A DNA stretch of 64,000 nt from the NCBI GenBank assembly GCA_937887565.1, contig CALABS010000077.1, positions 124,001 through 188,000 on the forward strand. The letters run 5' to 3'. Position numbers and translations under genes: made by a program. Origin of the DNA: an uncultured Rhodospirillaceae bacterium (GTDB taxonomy: Bacteria; Pseudomonadota; Alphaproteobacteria; Rhodospirillales; Magnetospirillaceae). Shown here one piece after another: positions 34,342 through 43,761 of this stretch (the stretch's first letter is position 1; each line of letters opens with the position of its first letter). Under the pieces are notes generated by a model. The model was not told the origin of the DNA. It did not search any database and saw only the letters and a list, made by a program, of their open reading frames with translations.

Positions 34342-35249
34342 GCTGCGTTCTCCACCATCCAGCGCACCAGATCGGGGAAGTCGATTCCCGCGTGGGCGGC
34401 GATTTCCGGGACCAGCGAGGTCGTGGTCAGGCCCGGTTGGGTGTTGACCTCGAGGACGTACAGCCGGGGCGACAGGCCGGGGCGGGTGTCGTCGTAGCGC
34501 AGGTCGGCGCGCGACACCCCCCGGCATCCCAGGACCTGATGGGCCAGGAGGGCCAGGCGGCAGGCCTCGTCGTAGTAGTCGCCCGGCAGCGGCGCCGGCA
34601 CGATGTGGCGCGAGCCGCCGGGGGCGTACTTGGCCTCGTAGTCGTAGAAGCCGCGATCCGAGGTGATTTCGAGCGCCCCCAGCACCCTCTCGCCCATGAC
34701 GGCGACGGTGATCTCGCGGCCGGGGATGAACTGCTCGACCAACACGGTGTCGCCCTCGAACGGCCAGTCCTCCAGCGGCCGGCGGTTGTCGCCGTCGCGG
34801 ATGATGTAGACGCCCACCGACGAGCCCTCGTTCAGCGGCTTGACCACGTAGGGGCGGCGCATGGGATCGCCCTTGGCCCCGCCCTTGCGCACGATCCGGC
34901 CCTCGGGGATGGGGATGCCGGCCGAGGCGAACATGCCCCGCGCGAACGCCTTGTCCATGGCCGCCGCCGAGGCCAGCAGGCCGGAATGGGTGTAGGGCAC
35001 GCCCAACAGGTTCAGCACCCCCTGGACGCAGCCGTCCTCGCCGAACCGTCCGTGAAGCGCGTTGAACACGACATCCGGCTTCGAGGCCGCGACCTCGCGG
35101 GCGAGGGCCTCGGCGTCGCGCGACACGTCCACCATGGTGACGGTGTAGCCGGCATCCTCCAGCGCCCGCGCGGCGGCCGCGCCGGATCGCAGCGACACCT
35201 CGCGCTCGGCCGACGCGCCACCCAGAAGAACCGTCACCCGCCTGGTCAT
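34329..35249 (-). CDS. ddl: D-alanine-D-alanine ligase
   Basis: This 306-residue ATP-grasp enzyme joins two D-alanines for peptidoglycan. VLLGGASAEREVSLRSG is at the N-terminus. ALHGRFGEDG (substrate/ATP region), VVKPLNEGSSVGV (ATP-grasp lysine) and YVLEVNTQPGLTTTSLVPEIA (Mg-binding Glu/Asn) are present. The start at 35249 gives an ATGA overlap with the murB stop. The length is normal for Ddl (about 300). It is followed by ftsQ with a 13-base overlap. Confidence 0.96.
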   Translation of the reverse strand: MTRRVTVLLGGASAEREVSLRSGAAAARALEDAGYTVTMVDVSRDAEALAREVAASKPDVVFNALHGRFGEDGCVQGVLNLLGVPYTHSGLLASAAAMDKAFARGMFASAGIPIPEGRIVRKGGAKGDPMRRPYVVKPLNEGSSVGVYIIRDGDNRRPLEDWPFEGDTVLVEQFIPGREITVAVMGERVLGALEITSDRGFYDYEAKYAPGGSRHIVPAPLPGDYYDEACRLALLAHQVLGCRGVSRADLRYDDTRPGLSPRLYVLEVNTQPGLTTTSLVPEIAAHAGIDFPDLVRWMVENAACDV

Positions 35250-36178
35250 GCCCTGTCTCCATCCAAAGGAACGCCGATGCGGCGGATCTCCCAGCGGAGC
35301 TCGACGCCCGAGGTCTCCAACACCCGGCGGCGCACCTCCTCGCCCAGCGCCTCGATGTCGGCGGCGGTGGCGGTGCCGGTGTTGAGCAGGAAATTGCAGT
35401 GCTTCTCGCTGACCTGGGCGCCGCCGATGGCGAGGCCCCGGCAGCCGGCGCGGTCGATCAGTTCCCACGCCTTCCCGTCCGGTGGGTTGGCGAAGGTGGA
35501 GCCGCCGGTGCGCACCCGGGTCGGCTGGCTGGCCTCGCGGGCGGCGCGGATGTCGGCCATGCGGGCGGCGATCTCGGCCTTGTCGCCCGGCCGCGCCTGC
35601 AACAGCGCCGAGGTGAAGATCCAGTCCTCGGGCACGCCGCAATGGCGGTAGGTCAAGCCCAGGCGATCGAGCGGCAGCAGGTGGATGCGGCCGGCGCGGT
35701 CGAGCGCCGAGGCCGACAGGGTGACGTCCTTCATCTCGCCGCCGAAGGCGCCGGCGTTCATCCGGAGCGCGCCGCCGATGGTGCCGGGCACGCCCGACAG
35801 GAATTCGAGGCCGGCCAGATGGTTCTCCATGGCGGTCATGGCGACGGTCAGGTCGAGGGCGGCGGCGCCGCAGGTCACGCGGTCACCGTCCACCTTGACC
35901 TCGGCGAAGCCGCCGGCCAGCCGCACCACCAGGCCCGGCACGCCGCCGTCGCGGACCAATAGGTTCGAGCCGACGCCGATCACCAGCACCGGCACCTCGG
36001 GCGGCAGCGCCGCCAGCACGGCGGCCAGGTCGTCGGCGTCGGCCGGGCGGAACAGCACCTCGGCCGGGCCGCCGACCCGGAACCAGGTCAGCCCGCCCAG
36101 GGGCGCGTCGCGGCTGATGCGCCCCCGGACGGGGGGCAGCCGGTCGGCCCAATGGGTGGCGCGGACGGTGGCGGTCAC
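35246..36178 (-). CDS. murB: UDP-N-acetylenolpyruvoylglucosamine reductase
   Basis: This 310-residue FAD enzyme has LTWFRVGGPAEVLFRP, VIGVGSNLLVRDGGVPGLV (FAD), GIPGTIGGALRMNAGAFG-like (here SGVPGTIGGALRMNAGAFGG) and a C-terminal STFANPPDGKAWELID. These are MurB type I landmarks. The GTG start overlaps the murC stop (GTGA), and the stop overlaps the ddl start (ATGA). It reduces the enolpyruvyl group to the lactyl ether of UDP-MurNAc. Confidence 0.95.
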   Translation of the reverse strand: MTATVRATHWADRLPPVRGRISRDAPLGGLTWFRVGGPAEVLFRPADADDLAAVLAALPPEVPVLVIGVGSNLLVRDGGVPGLVVRLAGGFAEVKVDGDRVTCGAAALDLTVAMTAMENHLAGLEFLSGVPGTIGGALRMNAGAFGGEMKDVTLSASALDRAGRIHLLPLDRLGLTYRHCGVPEDWIFTSALLQARPGDKAEIAARMADIRAAREASQPTRVRTGGSTFANPPDGKAWELIDRAGCRGLAIGGAQVSEKHCNFLLNTGTATAADIEALGEEVRRRVLETSGVELRWEIRRIGVPLDGDRA

Positions 36179-37578
36179 GGCAGCGCCTCCAGTTCGGCCG
36201 GCAGGGCGTGGGCCCAGGCGGTGACGTTGCCGGCCCCCAGGCACACCACCATGTCGCCCGGCTTGGTCACCGAACGCACCAGCGCGGCCAGCGAGGCGGC
36301 GTCGGGCAGGGCGACGACGTGGCGGTGGCCGTGCTCGCGCAGGCCGTTGACCAGGCTGTCCTTGTCGACGCCGTCGATCGGCTGCTCGCCGGCGGCGTAG
36401 ACGTCGGCGACGATCACCGTGTCGGCGTCGTTGAAGCAGGTGCAGAACTGCTCGAACAGGCCGGCCAGGCGGGAATAGCGGTGCGGCTGCACCACCGCCA
36501 CCACGCCGGCCGGCGAGGCGGCGCGGGCGGCCTTGAGGACGGCGGCGATCTCGACCGGGTGGTGGCCGTAGTCGTCGATGACCGCCACCCCCTTGGCCTC
36601 GCCGGTCTTGGTGAAGCGGCGCTTGACGCCCGAGAAGCCGCCCAGCGCCTTGCGCACGATGTCGTTGCGCAGCCCCAGCTCGTTGGCGACGCAGACGGCG
36701 GCCAACGCGTTGAGCACGTTGTGCTCGCCGTACATGGGCAGGCGCAGGTCGTCGATGACGCGGGTGGCCCCGGTCACCCGGTCGGTGATGGTGACGTCGA
36801 AATGGGCGCCGCCGTTGAAGCGCAGATTGGTGGCGCGCACCAGCGCCTGCGGGCTGAAGCCGTAGGTGACGATCTTGCGGTCGGGCACGCGGGCGATCAG
36901 CGCCTGCACCTCCGGGTGGTCGATGCAGCAGGCGGCGAAGCCGTAGAAGGGGATGTTCTCGACGAAGGTGCGGAAGGCGTCGCGCAGGCGGTCGAACGAC
37001 CCGTAGTGGTCCATGTGCTCGGGGTCGATGTTGGTGACCACCACCGCCGTCGAGGGCAGCTTGGTGAAGGTGCCGTCGGACTCGTCGGCCTCGACCACCA
37101 TCCACTCGCTGGCGCCCAGGCGGGCATTGGTGCCGTAGGCGTTGATGATGCCGCCGTTGATGACGGTGGGGTCCATCTGGGCGGCGTCGAGCAGCGCGGC
37201 GATCAGCGAGGTGGTGGTGGTCTTGCCGTGGGTGCCGCCGATGGCGATGGCGTTCTTGAGCCGCATCAGCTCGGCCAGCATCTCGGCGCGGCGGACCACC
37301 GGAACCATCTTGGCGCGGGCGGCGGCGACCTCGGGGTTGTCGGCGCGGACGGCCGACGAGATCACCACCACGCGGGCGTCGCCCAGATTGTCGGCGGCGT
37401 GGCCGATGGCGATCCTCATGCCCTGCCGGCGCAGGCGCTCGACATTGGCGTTGTCGGCGATGTCCGAGCCCTGCACCGTGTAGCCCAGGTTGTGCAGGAT
37501 CTCGGCGATGCCCGACATGCCGATGCCGCCGATGCCGACGAAATGGATGGTGCCGATGGACAGCGGCATCGTCCTCAT
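36175..37578 (-). CDS. murC: UDP-N-acetylmuramate-L-alanine ligase
   Basis: This 467-residue protein is a Mur ligase with the N-terminal UDP-binding Rossmann segment IHFVGIGGIGMSGIAEIL and the P-loop IGGTHGKTTTTSLIA. DPEHMDHYGS and DDYGHHPVEI complete the ATP/amino-acid region. It adds L-alanine to UDP-MurNAc. The ATG at 37578 has AAGGAG upstream and overlaps the murG stop (ATGA). The DDYGHHP motif is specific for MurC. Confidence 0.97.
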   Translation of the reverse strand: MRTMPLSIGTIHFVGIGGIGMSGIAEILHNLGYTVQGSDIADNANVERLRRQGMRIAIGHAADNLGDARVVVISSAVRADNPEVAAARAKMVPVVRRAEMLAELMRLKNAIAIGGTHGKTTTTSLIAALLDAAQMDPTVINGGIINAYGTNARLGASEWMVVEADESDGTFTKLPSTAVVVTNIDPEHMDHYGSFDRLRDAFRTFVENIPFYGFAACCIDHPEVQALIARVPDRKIVTYGFSPQALVRATNLRFNGGAHFDVTITDRVTGATRVIDDLRLPMYGEHNVLNALAAVCVANELGLRNDIVRKALGGFSGVKRRFTKTGEAKGVAVIDDYGHHPVEIAAVLKAARAASPAGVVAVVQPHRYSRLAGLFEQFCTCFNDADTVIVADVYAAGEQPIDGVDKDSLVNGLREHGHRHVVALPDAASLAALVRSVTKPGDMVVCLGAGNVTAWAHALPAELEALP

Positions 37579-38684
37579 GGGCGGGGCTCCTTGTGAACGA
37601 GGGCGGCCGCCAGGTCGGCCAGGAGCGCGGCGGCGTCGGGCCGGCCGGCCGCGCGCGCGCATCCCGCCGCCCGGGCCAGGGTGCCGGGCTGGGTGAATAG
37701 GGACTGCACCCTTGCCGCCAGTGCGTCGGCGGTGAAGGACGGCTGCGGCATCAGCCAGGCGCCGCCGGCCTCGTCGACGGCGCGGGCGTTGGCGGTCTGG
37801 TGGTCGTCGATGGCATGGGGATAGGGCACCAGGATGGCGGGCCGGCCGAGGGCGGTGAGCTCGGCCACCGTTGAGGCGCCGGAACGCGCGATGGCGAGAT
37901 GGCAGGCGGCCATGCGCTCGGGGACGTCGGCGAAGAAGCTGTCCAGCGTCGCCGCGATGCCGGTGCCGGCATAGGCGGCGCGCACCCGCTCCAGATCCTC
38001 GGGGCGGCACTGCTGGCTGACTTCGACGCGGCTCCGCAGGTCCTCGGGCAGCCGCGCCAGGGCGGCCGGCACCACCTCGGACAACACCCGGGCGCCCTGG
38101 CTGCCGCCCAGCACCAGCAAGCGGATGGGGCCGGTTCCGTCCAGGTCGGGATAGGGGGTCTCGCGGCGGGCGGCGACGGCCGGGCGCACCGGCATGCCGG
38201 TATGGACGACCTTGGGCCGCAATGAATCGTCGAGATGGGCGACGGCGGCGTAGCTGGTGGCGATGCGGTCGACGCGCGACGCCAGCAGGCGGTTGGCGCG
38301 GCCCAGCACCGCGTTCTGCTCGTGGATGGCGGTGCGCAGGCCCAGGAAGGTGGCGGCGGCCATGGTCGGCAGCGCGGCGTAGCCGCCGAAGCCGATCACC
38401 GCGTCGGGGGCCGCCTTGGCCAGCAGGCCGCGCGCCTGGATCAGGCCCAGGCCCAGTTCCAGGGTGCTTTTCACCTTGGCGGCCAGGCCGCGCCCGGCGA
38501 TGCCGCCGGCGGCGATGCGGAAGGTCTCCAGGCGGCCCAGCGTGCCGCCATAGGCCTGGCCGCGCCGGTCGGTGACCAGGGCCAGGCGCCAGCCGCGCTC
38601 CAGCAGCGTCGAGGCCAGCGCCTCGGCGGGGAAGACGTGGCCGCCGGTTCCGCCGGCGGCGAGGACGATGAAGGGCGTGTTCAT
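37575..38684 (-). CDS. murG: UDP-GlcNAc:lipid I N-acetylglucosaminyltransferase MurG
   Basis: This 369-residue glycosyltransferase (GT28) has the N-terminal glycine-rich loop LAAGGTGGHVFPA, the NxxG-type segment HEQNAVLGRANRLLA, and the C-terminal LGGSQGARVLSEVVP and SRSGASTVAEL (here IARSGASTVAELTALGRP) nucleotide-binding segments. It acts at the inner leaflet of the cytoplasmic membrane to make lipid II. Start and stop both overlap neighbours by four bases (ftsW before, murC after). Confidence 0.96.
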   Translation of the reverse strand: MNTPFIVLAAGGTGGHVFPAEALASTLLERGWRLALVTDRRGQAYGGTLGRLETFRIAAGGIAGRGLAAKVKSTLELGLGLIQARGLLAKAAPDAVIGFGGYAALPTMAAATFLGLRTAIHEQNAVLGRANRLLASRVDRIATSYAAVAHLDDSLRPKVVHTGMPVRPAVAARRETPYPDLDGTGPIRLLVLGGSQGARVLSEVVPAALARLPEDLRSRVEVSQQCRPEDLERVRAAYAGTGIAATLDSFFADVPERMAACHLAIARSGASTVAELTALGRPAILVPYPHAIDDHQTANARAVDEAGGAWLMPQPSFTADALAARVQSLFTQPGTLARAAGCARAAGRPDAAALLADLAAALVHKEPRP

Positions 38685-39805
38685 CCGTCCAGCTCCTCCG
38701 TGCCGTAGCGCTTGCGGGTCAGCGCCAGGACCATGCCCATGCCCAGCGCCAGCGCGAGCATGCTCGAACCGCCGTAGCTGATGAACGGCAGGGTCATGCC
38801 CTTGGTGGGCATCAGCCGCAGCGTCGAGGCCATGTTGATGATGGCCTGCAGGCCGAACTGGGTCAGCAGGCCGGCGGTGGCCAGCACCACGAACAGGTTT
38901 TCCTCCTTCATCAGGCGCGAGAAGCCCCGCAATACGATGAAGGCGAAGATGGCCACCACCACCAGGCACAGGACGATGCCGAACTCCTCGCCGGCCACCG
39001 CCAGGATGAAGTCGGTGTGGGCGTCGGGCAGAACCAGCTTGACCCGGCCCTCGCCGGGGCCGCGCCCGAACACGCCGCCGTTCTTGAACGCCGACAGGGC
39101 GGTCATGATCTGATAGGCGTCGCCGGAGGCCGGATCGAGGAAGCGATCGACGCGGCTCTGGACGTGGCCGAAGGTGAAATAGGCGCCGATGCCGCCGGTC
39201 ACGCCCAGCACCGCCAGTCCCGCCACCAGGATGATCGGCAGGCCGGCGAGGAAGAACTGGGCGCCCCAGATCGCCGAGATGATCAGGGTCTGGCCGACAT
39301 CGGGCTGCAGCAGCAGCAGCATGGCGACCACGGCGTAGAGGCCGCAGGCGACGGCCTTGCCGGGGAAGCCGGGATTGAGCCGCGCCTCGGCGAACATCCA
39401 GGCGGCCACGATGGCGAACATCGGCTTCATGAACTCGCTGGGCTGGATCGAGATGCCGGCGATGGTGAGCCACCGCGTCGAGCCCTTGACCTCGGGCCCC
39501 AGGAACAGCACCGCCAGCAGCAGCAGCAGCGCCCCCAGGAATCCGATCGCGCCCAGCCGCCGCACCTGGCGCGGCGACAGCAGCGACACGCCGACCATCA
39601 CCATCAGGGCCGGCACCAGGAACATGAACTGGCGCCGGATGAAATGGAAGGAATCGGCGCCGATGCGGTCGGCCACTGCGGGGCTGGCGGCCATGGTCAA
39701 CAGGCCCCCGATGCCGACCAGCACCAGCAGCGCGGCGATGGTCCAGCGGTCCACCGTCCACCACCAGCGCCCCATCACGGAGGTATCGGTGCGTCCGAAA
39801 CTCAT
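38681..39805 (-). CDS. ftsW: lipid II polymerase FtsW (SEDS family)
   Basis: This 374-residue polytopic membrane protein has about ten transmembrane segments and SEDS-family motifs: KGSTRWLTIAGISIQPSEFMK, DVGQTLII, AHTDFILAVAGEEFG and SYGGSSMLALALGMG. It polymerises glycan at the septum with FtsI. The start at 39805 follows GGGAGG and overlaps by four bases the stop of a 32-codon ORF that duplicates the first 13 FtsW codons (39802-39900). The gene end overlaps murG. Confidence 0.96.
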   Translation of the reverse strand: MSFGRTDTSVMGRWWWTVDRWTIAALLVLVGIGGLLTMAASPAVADRIGADSFHFIRRQFMFLVPALMVMVGVSLLSPRQVRRLGAIGFLGALLLLLAVLFLGPEVKGSTRWLTIAGISIQPSEFMKPMFAIVAAWMFAEARLNPGFPGKAVACGLYAVVAMLLLLQPDVGQTLIISAIWGAQFFLAGLPIILVAGLAVLGVTGGIGAYFTFGHVQSRVDRFLDPASGDAYQIMTALSAFKNGGVFGRGPGEGRVKLVLPDAHTDFILAVAGEEFGIVLCLVVVAIFAFIVLRGFSRLMKEENLFVVLATAGLLTQFGLQAIINMASTLRLMPTKGMTLPFISYGGSSMLALALGMGMVLALTRKRYGTEELDG

Positions 39806-39901
39806 GGGTGCCTCCCGGGCCGCTGGCCACCAAGGAGGATTGCCGCGCCGACGCGCGGCGGGCGCCCCATCACGGAGGTATCGGTGCGTCCGAAGCTCAT
39901 G
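39767..39901 (-). repeat. 40-bp direct repeat duplicating the ftsW start, with a coupled 32-codon ORF
   Basis: Forty bases at 39767-39806 (the first 13 ftsW codons plus one base upstream) are repeated at 39862-39901 with one mismatch; 55 bases separate the copies. The upstream copy starts an ORF (39900 to 39802, 32 codons) reading MSFGRTDTSVMGR like FtsW and then diverging. That ORF overlaps the murD stop by ATGA at its start and the ftsW start by ATGA at its end. It looks like the old ftsW start left behind by a local duplication. Confidence 0.85.
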
Positions 39902-41264
39902 CGCGAACCCCCGGCAGCACGTTGACCAGTTGGCGGAAGACGTCGCCGCGATGCTCGAAGCTTTTGAACTGGTCCCACGAGGCGCAGGCCGGCGACAACA
40001 GCACCACCGTGCCGGGATTGGGGTCGGACAGGGCCCGCTGGCGGGCCTTGGCGACGGCGACGGCCAGTTCGCGGCAGCGCGTGAAGGGCACGGCGCCGTC
40101 CAGGGTGGCGGCGAAGGTGTCCGCCGCCTCGCCGATCAGGAAGGCATGGGCGACGCGGCCGAAATGGGGGCGCAGGCTGTCGATGCCGCCTTCCTTGGCC
40201 TGGCCGCCGAGAATCCAATAGATGCGGTCGTAGCAGGCCAGGGCTTTTTCGACGGCGTCGGCGTTGGTGGCCTTGGAATCGTTGACATAAGCGACGCCGT
40301 CGATGACCGCCACCAGCTCCTGGCGGTGGGCGAGGCCGGGATAGCTGGCGAGCGCGCGGGCGATGGCCTCGGGGGCGACGCCGTCGGCGCGGGCCATGGC
40401 ATAGGCGGCGCAGGCGTTCTGCCAGTTGTGGCGGCCGGGCAGGGTGGCGATGGCCTTGAGGTCGCACACCGGCTGGCCCTTCTCGCGCAGCACCCCGTCG
40501 GGGGCGGCGACGTGGGTGTCGTAGTGCTCGACGGAGATCTCGGCGACGTCGAGGCCGCGCGCCTCCATCTCCTGAAGGATGACCCGGCAGGGCTCGTCGT
40601 CGTCGCCGATGACGGCGGTGCCGCCCGGCGCCAGCAGGTCGAACAGCCGGCGCTTGGCGGCGGCGTAGCCTTCCAGCCCGCCGTGACGGCCAAGATGATC
40701 GGGGGAGATGTTGAGCAGGGCGCCGGCCCGGGCGCGCAGGGAATGGGTCAGTTCCAGCTGGTAGCTGGACAGTTCCAGCACGTAGCGGCCCTCGCGGCCG
40801 AGGTCGGGAAGGTCGAGGGCGGCGGTGCCCAGGTTGCCGCCGGCGGCGACCTCGCGACCGGCCTCGCGAAGGATATGGGCCAGAAGGGTGGTGGTGGTCG
40901 ACTTGCCGTTGGTGCCGGTCACCGTCAGGAAGCGGGCGCCGGGCTTGGCCTGCGCCAGCAGCTCGACGTCGCCGAGCAGCCGCTTGCCGGCCTCGCGCGC
41001 TCGGACCGCCACCGGGTGCGGCCGCGGAAAGGTGTGGGGAATGCCGGGGCTCCACACCACCTCATCCACGTCGGCGAAGTCCACCCCGGCCGGATCCACG
41101 ATCTCCACCCCGGCGGCGGCGGCGGCCTCGCGGGCCGCCTCGGCGTCGTCCCAGGCCAGCACGGTGGCGCCGCTGGCAGCGAGCGCGCGGGCGGTGGCGG
41201 TCCCGGACTTGCCGAGGCCCATCATCGCGACCGTCTTTCCGTGGAGGTGGGGGACGAGGATCAT
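39897..41264 (-). CDS. murD: UDP-N-acetylmuramoylalanine-D-glutamate ligase
   Basis: This 455-residue Mur ligase has MMGLGKSGTATARALAA (UDP-binding), TVTGTNGKSTTTTLLAHIL (P-loop) and YVNDSKATNADAVEKAL (MurD-specific). It adds D-glutamate to UDP-MurNAc-L-Ala. It starts seven bases downstream of the mraY stop. The last four bases overlap the start of the small duplicated ORF that precedes ftsW. Confidence 0.97.
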   Translation of the reverse strand: MILVPHLHGKTVAMMGLGKSGTATARALAASGATVLAWDDAEAAREAAAAAGVEIVDPAGVDFADVDEVVWSPGIPHTFPRPHPVAVRAREAGKRLLGDVELLAQAKPGARFLTVTGTNGKSTTTTLLAHILREAGREVAAGGNLGTAALDLPDLGREGRYVLELSSYQLELTHSLRARAGALLNISPDHLGRHGGLEGYAAAKRRLFDLLAPGGTAVIGDDDEPCRVILQEMEARGLDVAEISVEHYDTHVAAPDGVLREKGQPVCDLKAIATLPGRHNWQNACAAYAMARADGVAPEAIARALASYPGLAHRQELVAVIDGVAYVNDSKATNADAVEKALACYDRIYWILGGQAKEGGIDSLRPHFGRVAHAFLIGEAADTFAATLDGAVPFTRCRELAVAVAKARQRALSDPNPGTVVLLSPACASWDQFKSFEHRGDVFRQLVNVLPGVRA

Positions 41265-41271
41265 GCCGGTC

Positions 41272-42360
41272 TCACCTCAGCTTCAGGGTGGACAGGCCGA
41301 TCAGGGCCAGGATGCCGGCGATGATCCAGAACCGGATCACCACGGTGGGTTCCGCCCAACCCTTCTTCTCGAAGTGATGGTGCAGCGGCGCCATGCGGAA
41401 CACCCGCTTGCCGGTCAGCTTGAAGCTGGCGACCTGCACGATCACCGACACCGTCTCGAGCACGAACAGGCCGCCGACGATGGCCAGCACCAACTCGTGC
41501 TTGGTCACCACGCTGATGGCGCCCAGCGCGCCGCCCATGGCCAGGCTGCCAGTGTCGCCCATGAACACCATGGCCGGCGGCGCGTTGAACCACAGGAAGC
41601 CCAGACCGGCGCCAACCAGCGCGCCGCAGAACACCGCCAACTCGCCCGAGCCGGGGACGTAATGGATTTGCAGGTAGTTGGCGAACACCGCGTGGCCGAC
41701 CAGATAGCTGATGAGGGCGAACACGCCGGCGGCGATCATCACCGGCACGATGGCGAGGCCGTCGAGGCCGTCGGTGAGGTTGACCGCGTTCGAGGCGCCC
41801 ACGATCACGAACATGGCGAAGGGCACGAAGAACCAGCCCAGCTGCAGCAGCACGTTCTTGAGGAAGGGCACCGCCACGGCGCCGGCCAGGCCGGCCGGCT
41901 GGATGGAATGGACCCACAGCGCGGCGGCCAGGGCGATGCCGAACTGGCCGGCCAGCTTCAGCTTGCCGGGCAGGCCCTTGGGGTTCTTCTTCGACACCTT
42001 CAGGAAGTCGTCCAGGAACCCGATCAGGCCGTAGCCCAGGGTGACCATGATGACGATCCACACATAGTGCGACCTGAGGTCCGCCCACAGCAGCGTCGCC
42101 ACCGACAGGGCGATCAGGATCAGGAAGCCGCCCATGGTGGGCGTGCCCTTCTTGGTCAGCAGGTGGCTCTCCGGCCCGTCGGCGCGGATGGGCTGGCCCT
42201 GCTTCTGCCATTTCCTGAGCCAGCGGATCAGGCCGGGGCCGATCCAGAACGACACCACCAGGGCGGTCAGCACCGCGCCGCCCGTCCGGAAGGTCAGGTA
42301 CTTGAACAGGTTGAAGATGCCGACCTGGTCCGCGAGGGGATAGAGAAGATTGTAGAGCAT
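41272..42360 (-). CDS. mraY: phospho-N-acetylmuramoyl-pentapeptide-transferase
   Basis: This 362-residue membrane enzyme has ten predicted helices. Its DxD-type catalytic features are GTPTMGGFLI, GFLDDFLKV, NAVNLTDGLDGLA and PLHHHFEKKGW near the C-terminus, all typical of MraY. It moves phospho-MurNAc-pentapeptide from UDP to undecaprenyl phosphate, giving lipid I. Gaps of six and seven bases separate it from murF and murD. Confidence 0.97.
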   Translation of the reverse strand: MLYNLLYPLADQVGIFNLFKYLTFRTGGAVLTALVVSFWIGPGLIRWLRKWQKQGQPIRADGPESHLLTKKGTPTMGGFLILIALSVATLLWADLRSHYVWIVIMVTLGYGLIGFLDDFLKVSKKNPKGLPGKLKLAGQFGIALAAALWVHSIQPAGLAGAVAVPFLKNVLLQLGWFFVPFAMFVIVGASNAVNLTDGLDGLAIVPVMIAAGVFALISYLVGHAVFANYLQIHYVPGSGELAVFCGALVGAGLGFLWFNAPPAMVFMGDTGSLAMGGALGAISVVTKHELVLAIVGGLFVLETVSVIVQVASFKLTGKRVFRMAPLHHHFEKKGWAEPTVVIRFWIIAGILALIGLSTLKLR

Positions 42361-42366
42361 GCCCCC

Positions 42367-43761
42367 TTAACCCCCTTCAACCAAGGACTTGACTACACGG
42401 CTCATGCGGCTGCCCGCCGAGCCCTTGACCATCACCACGTCGCCCGCGCGCACCGCCGCCTTAACCAGCGGCGCCAGGGCCTCGGAATCGGCGGCGAGCG
42501 CGCCCAGGCGGTCGGCCGGCAGCCTGGCGGCCAGGGTCGCCATCAGCGGCCCACAGGCGAACACCAGGTCGATGTCCCACCGGGAGATGGCGTCGGCGAT
42601 GCCGGCGTGCAGGGCGGGGCCGGCCTCGCCCAGCTCCAGCATGTCGCCCAGCACCGCGATGCGCCGCGCCCCCTTGGCGGGACGGGCGGCGGCCAGGGTG
42701 GCGATGGCCGCCGTCATGGACACCGGGCTGGCGTTGTAGCTCTCGTCGATGATCTCGGCCTCGCCCTCGCCGACCTTGATCAACTGGCGCAGGCCCCGGC
42801 CCTTGGGGGGCGTCATGCCGGCCAGCGCGCGGGCGGCGACCTGGCAGTCGCCCCCCAGCGCGCGCACCGCCAGCAGCACCGCCAGGCTGTTCATGGCCCA
42901 GTGCAGGCCGGGAACGCCGATGCGATAGGCGACGGCGCCGTCGTGGATCAGGGCGAACACCGCCGTTTCGTGCGGATCGACGCCGCAGTCCAACAGGCGG
43001 GCGTCGGCGTCGATATGGGTGCCGAAGGACTGGATGTCGGCGCCGACCTTGGCGGCGGCCGCCGACAGGCGGCGGAAGTGGCGGTTGTCGCGGTTGAGGA
43101 TGGCGACGCCGCCCGGCTCCAGGCCGGTGAAGATCTCGGCCTTGGCGTCGGCGATCTCCTCGGTCGAGGTGAAATGGGCGATGTGCACCGCCTCGACGGT
43201 GGTGACGACGGCCACGTGCGGCCGCACCATGCCCGACAAGGGCACCAGCTCGCCGGGGTGGTTCATGCCCAGTTCGAAGATGGCGAAGCGGGTCTCGCGC
43301 GGCATGCGGGCCAGCGACAGCGGCACGCCCCAGTGATTGTTGAAGCTGCCGGCCGACCAGTGGGTGGCGCCCTGCTGGCTCAGCACCAGCGCCAGCATCT
43401 CCTTGGTGCCGGTCTTGCCGACCGAGCCGGTGACGGCGACGACGTGGGCGGTCGAGCGGGCGCGCGAGGCGCGGCCCAGCGCTTCCAGGCCGGCCATGGT
43501 GTCCTCCACCACCACCAGCGGCAGGCCGTCGCAGCCCTCGGGGACGCGGTGGACCAGGGCGGCGGCGGCGCCGGCCTCGATGGCGGCCTTGACGTAGTCG
43601 TGACCGTCGTGGCTGGGGCCGACGATGGCGACGAACAGGTCGCCCTTGACGATGGTGCGGCTGTCGATGGAGACGCCGAACGCCTCCCAGGCCGGGCCGT
43701 GGGCGGCGGCGCCGGTGGCGGCGGCGGCTTCGGCGGAAGTCCACAATGGGGCCGTGGTCAT
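42367..43761 (-). CDS. murF: UDP-MurNAc-tripeptide D-Ala-D-Ala ligase
   Basis: This 464-residue Mur ligase has the P-loop VTGSVGKTGTKEM and later FELGMNHPGEL and IDESYNASPVSM, all typical of MurF. It adds D-Ala-D-Ala to complete UDP-MurNAc-pentapeptide. The ATG overlaps the murE stop (ATGA), so murE and murF are translationally coupled. mraY follows after six bases. Confidence 0.96.
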   Translation of the reverse strand: MTTAPLWTSAEAAAATGAAAHGPAWEAFGVSIDSRTIVKGDLFVAIVGPSHDGHDYVKAAIEAGAAAALVHRVPEGCDGLPLVVVEDTMAGLEALGRASRARSTAHVVAVTGSVGKTGTKEMLALVLSQQGATHWSAGSFNNHWGVPLSLARMPRETRFAIFELGMNHPGELVPLSGMVRPHVAVVTTVEAVHIAHFTSTEEIADAKAEIFTGLEPGGVAILNRDNRHFRRLSAAAAKVGADIQSFGTHIDADARLLDCGVDPHETAVFALIHDGAVAYRIGVPGLHWAMNSLAVLLAVRALGGDCQVAARALAGMTPPKGRGLRQLIKVGEGEAEIIDESYNASPVSMTAAIATLAAARPAKGARRIAVLGDMLELGEAGPALHAGIADAISRWDIDLVFACGPLMATLAARLPADRLGALAADSEALAPLVKAAVRAGDVVMVKGSAGSRMSRVVKSLVEGG

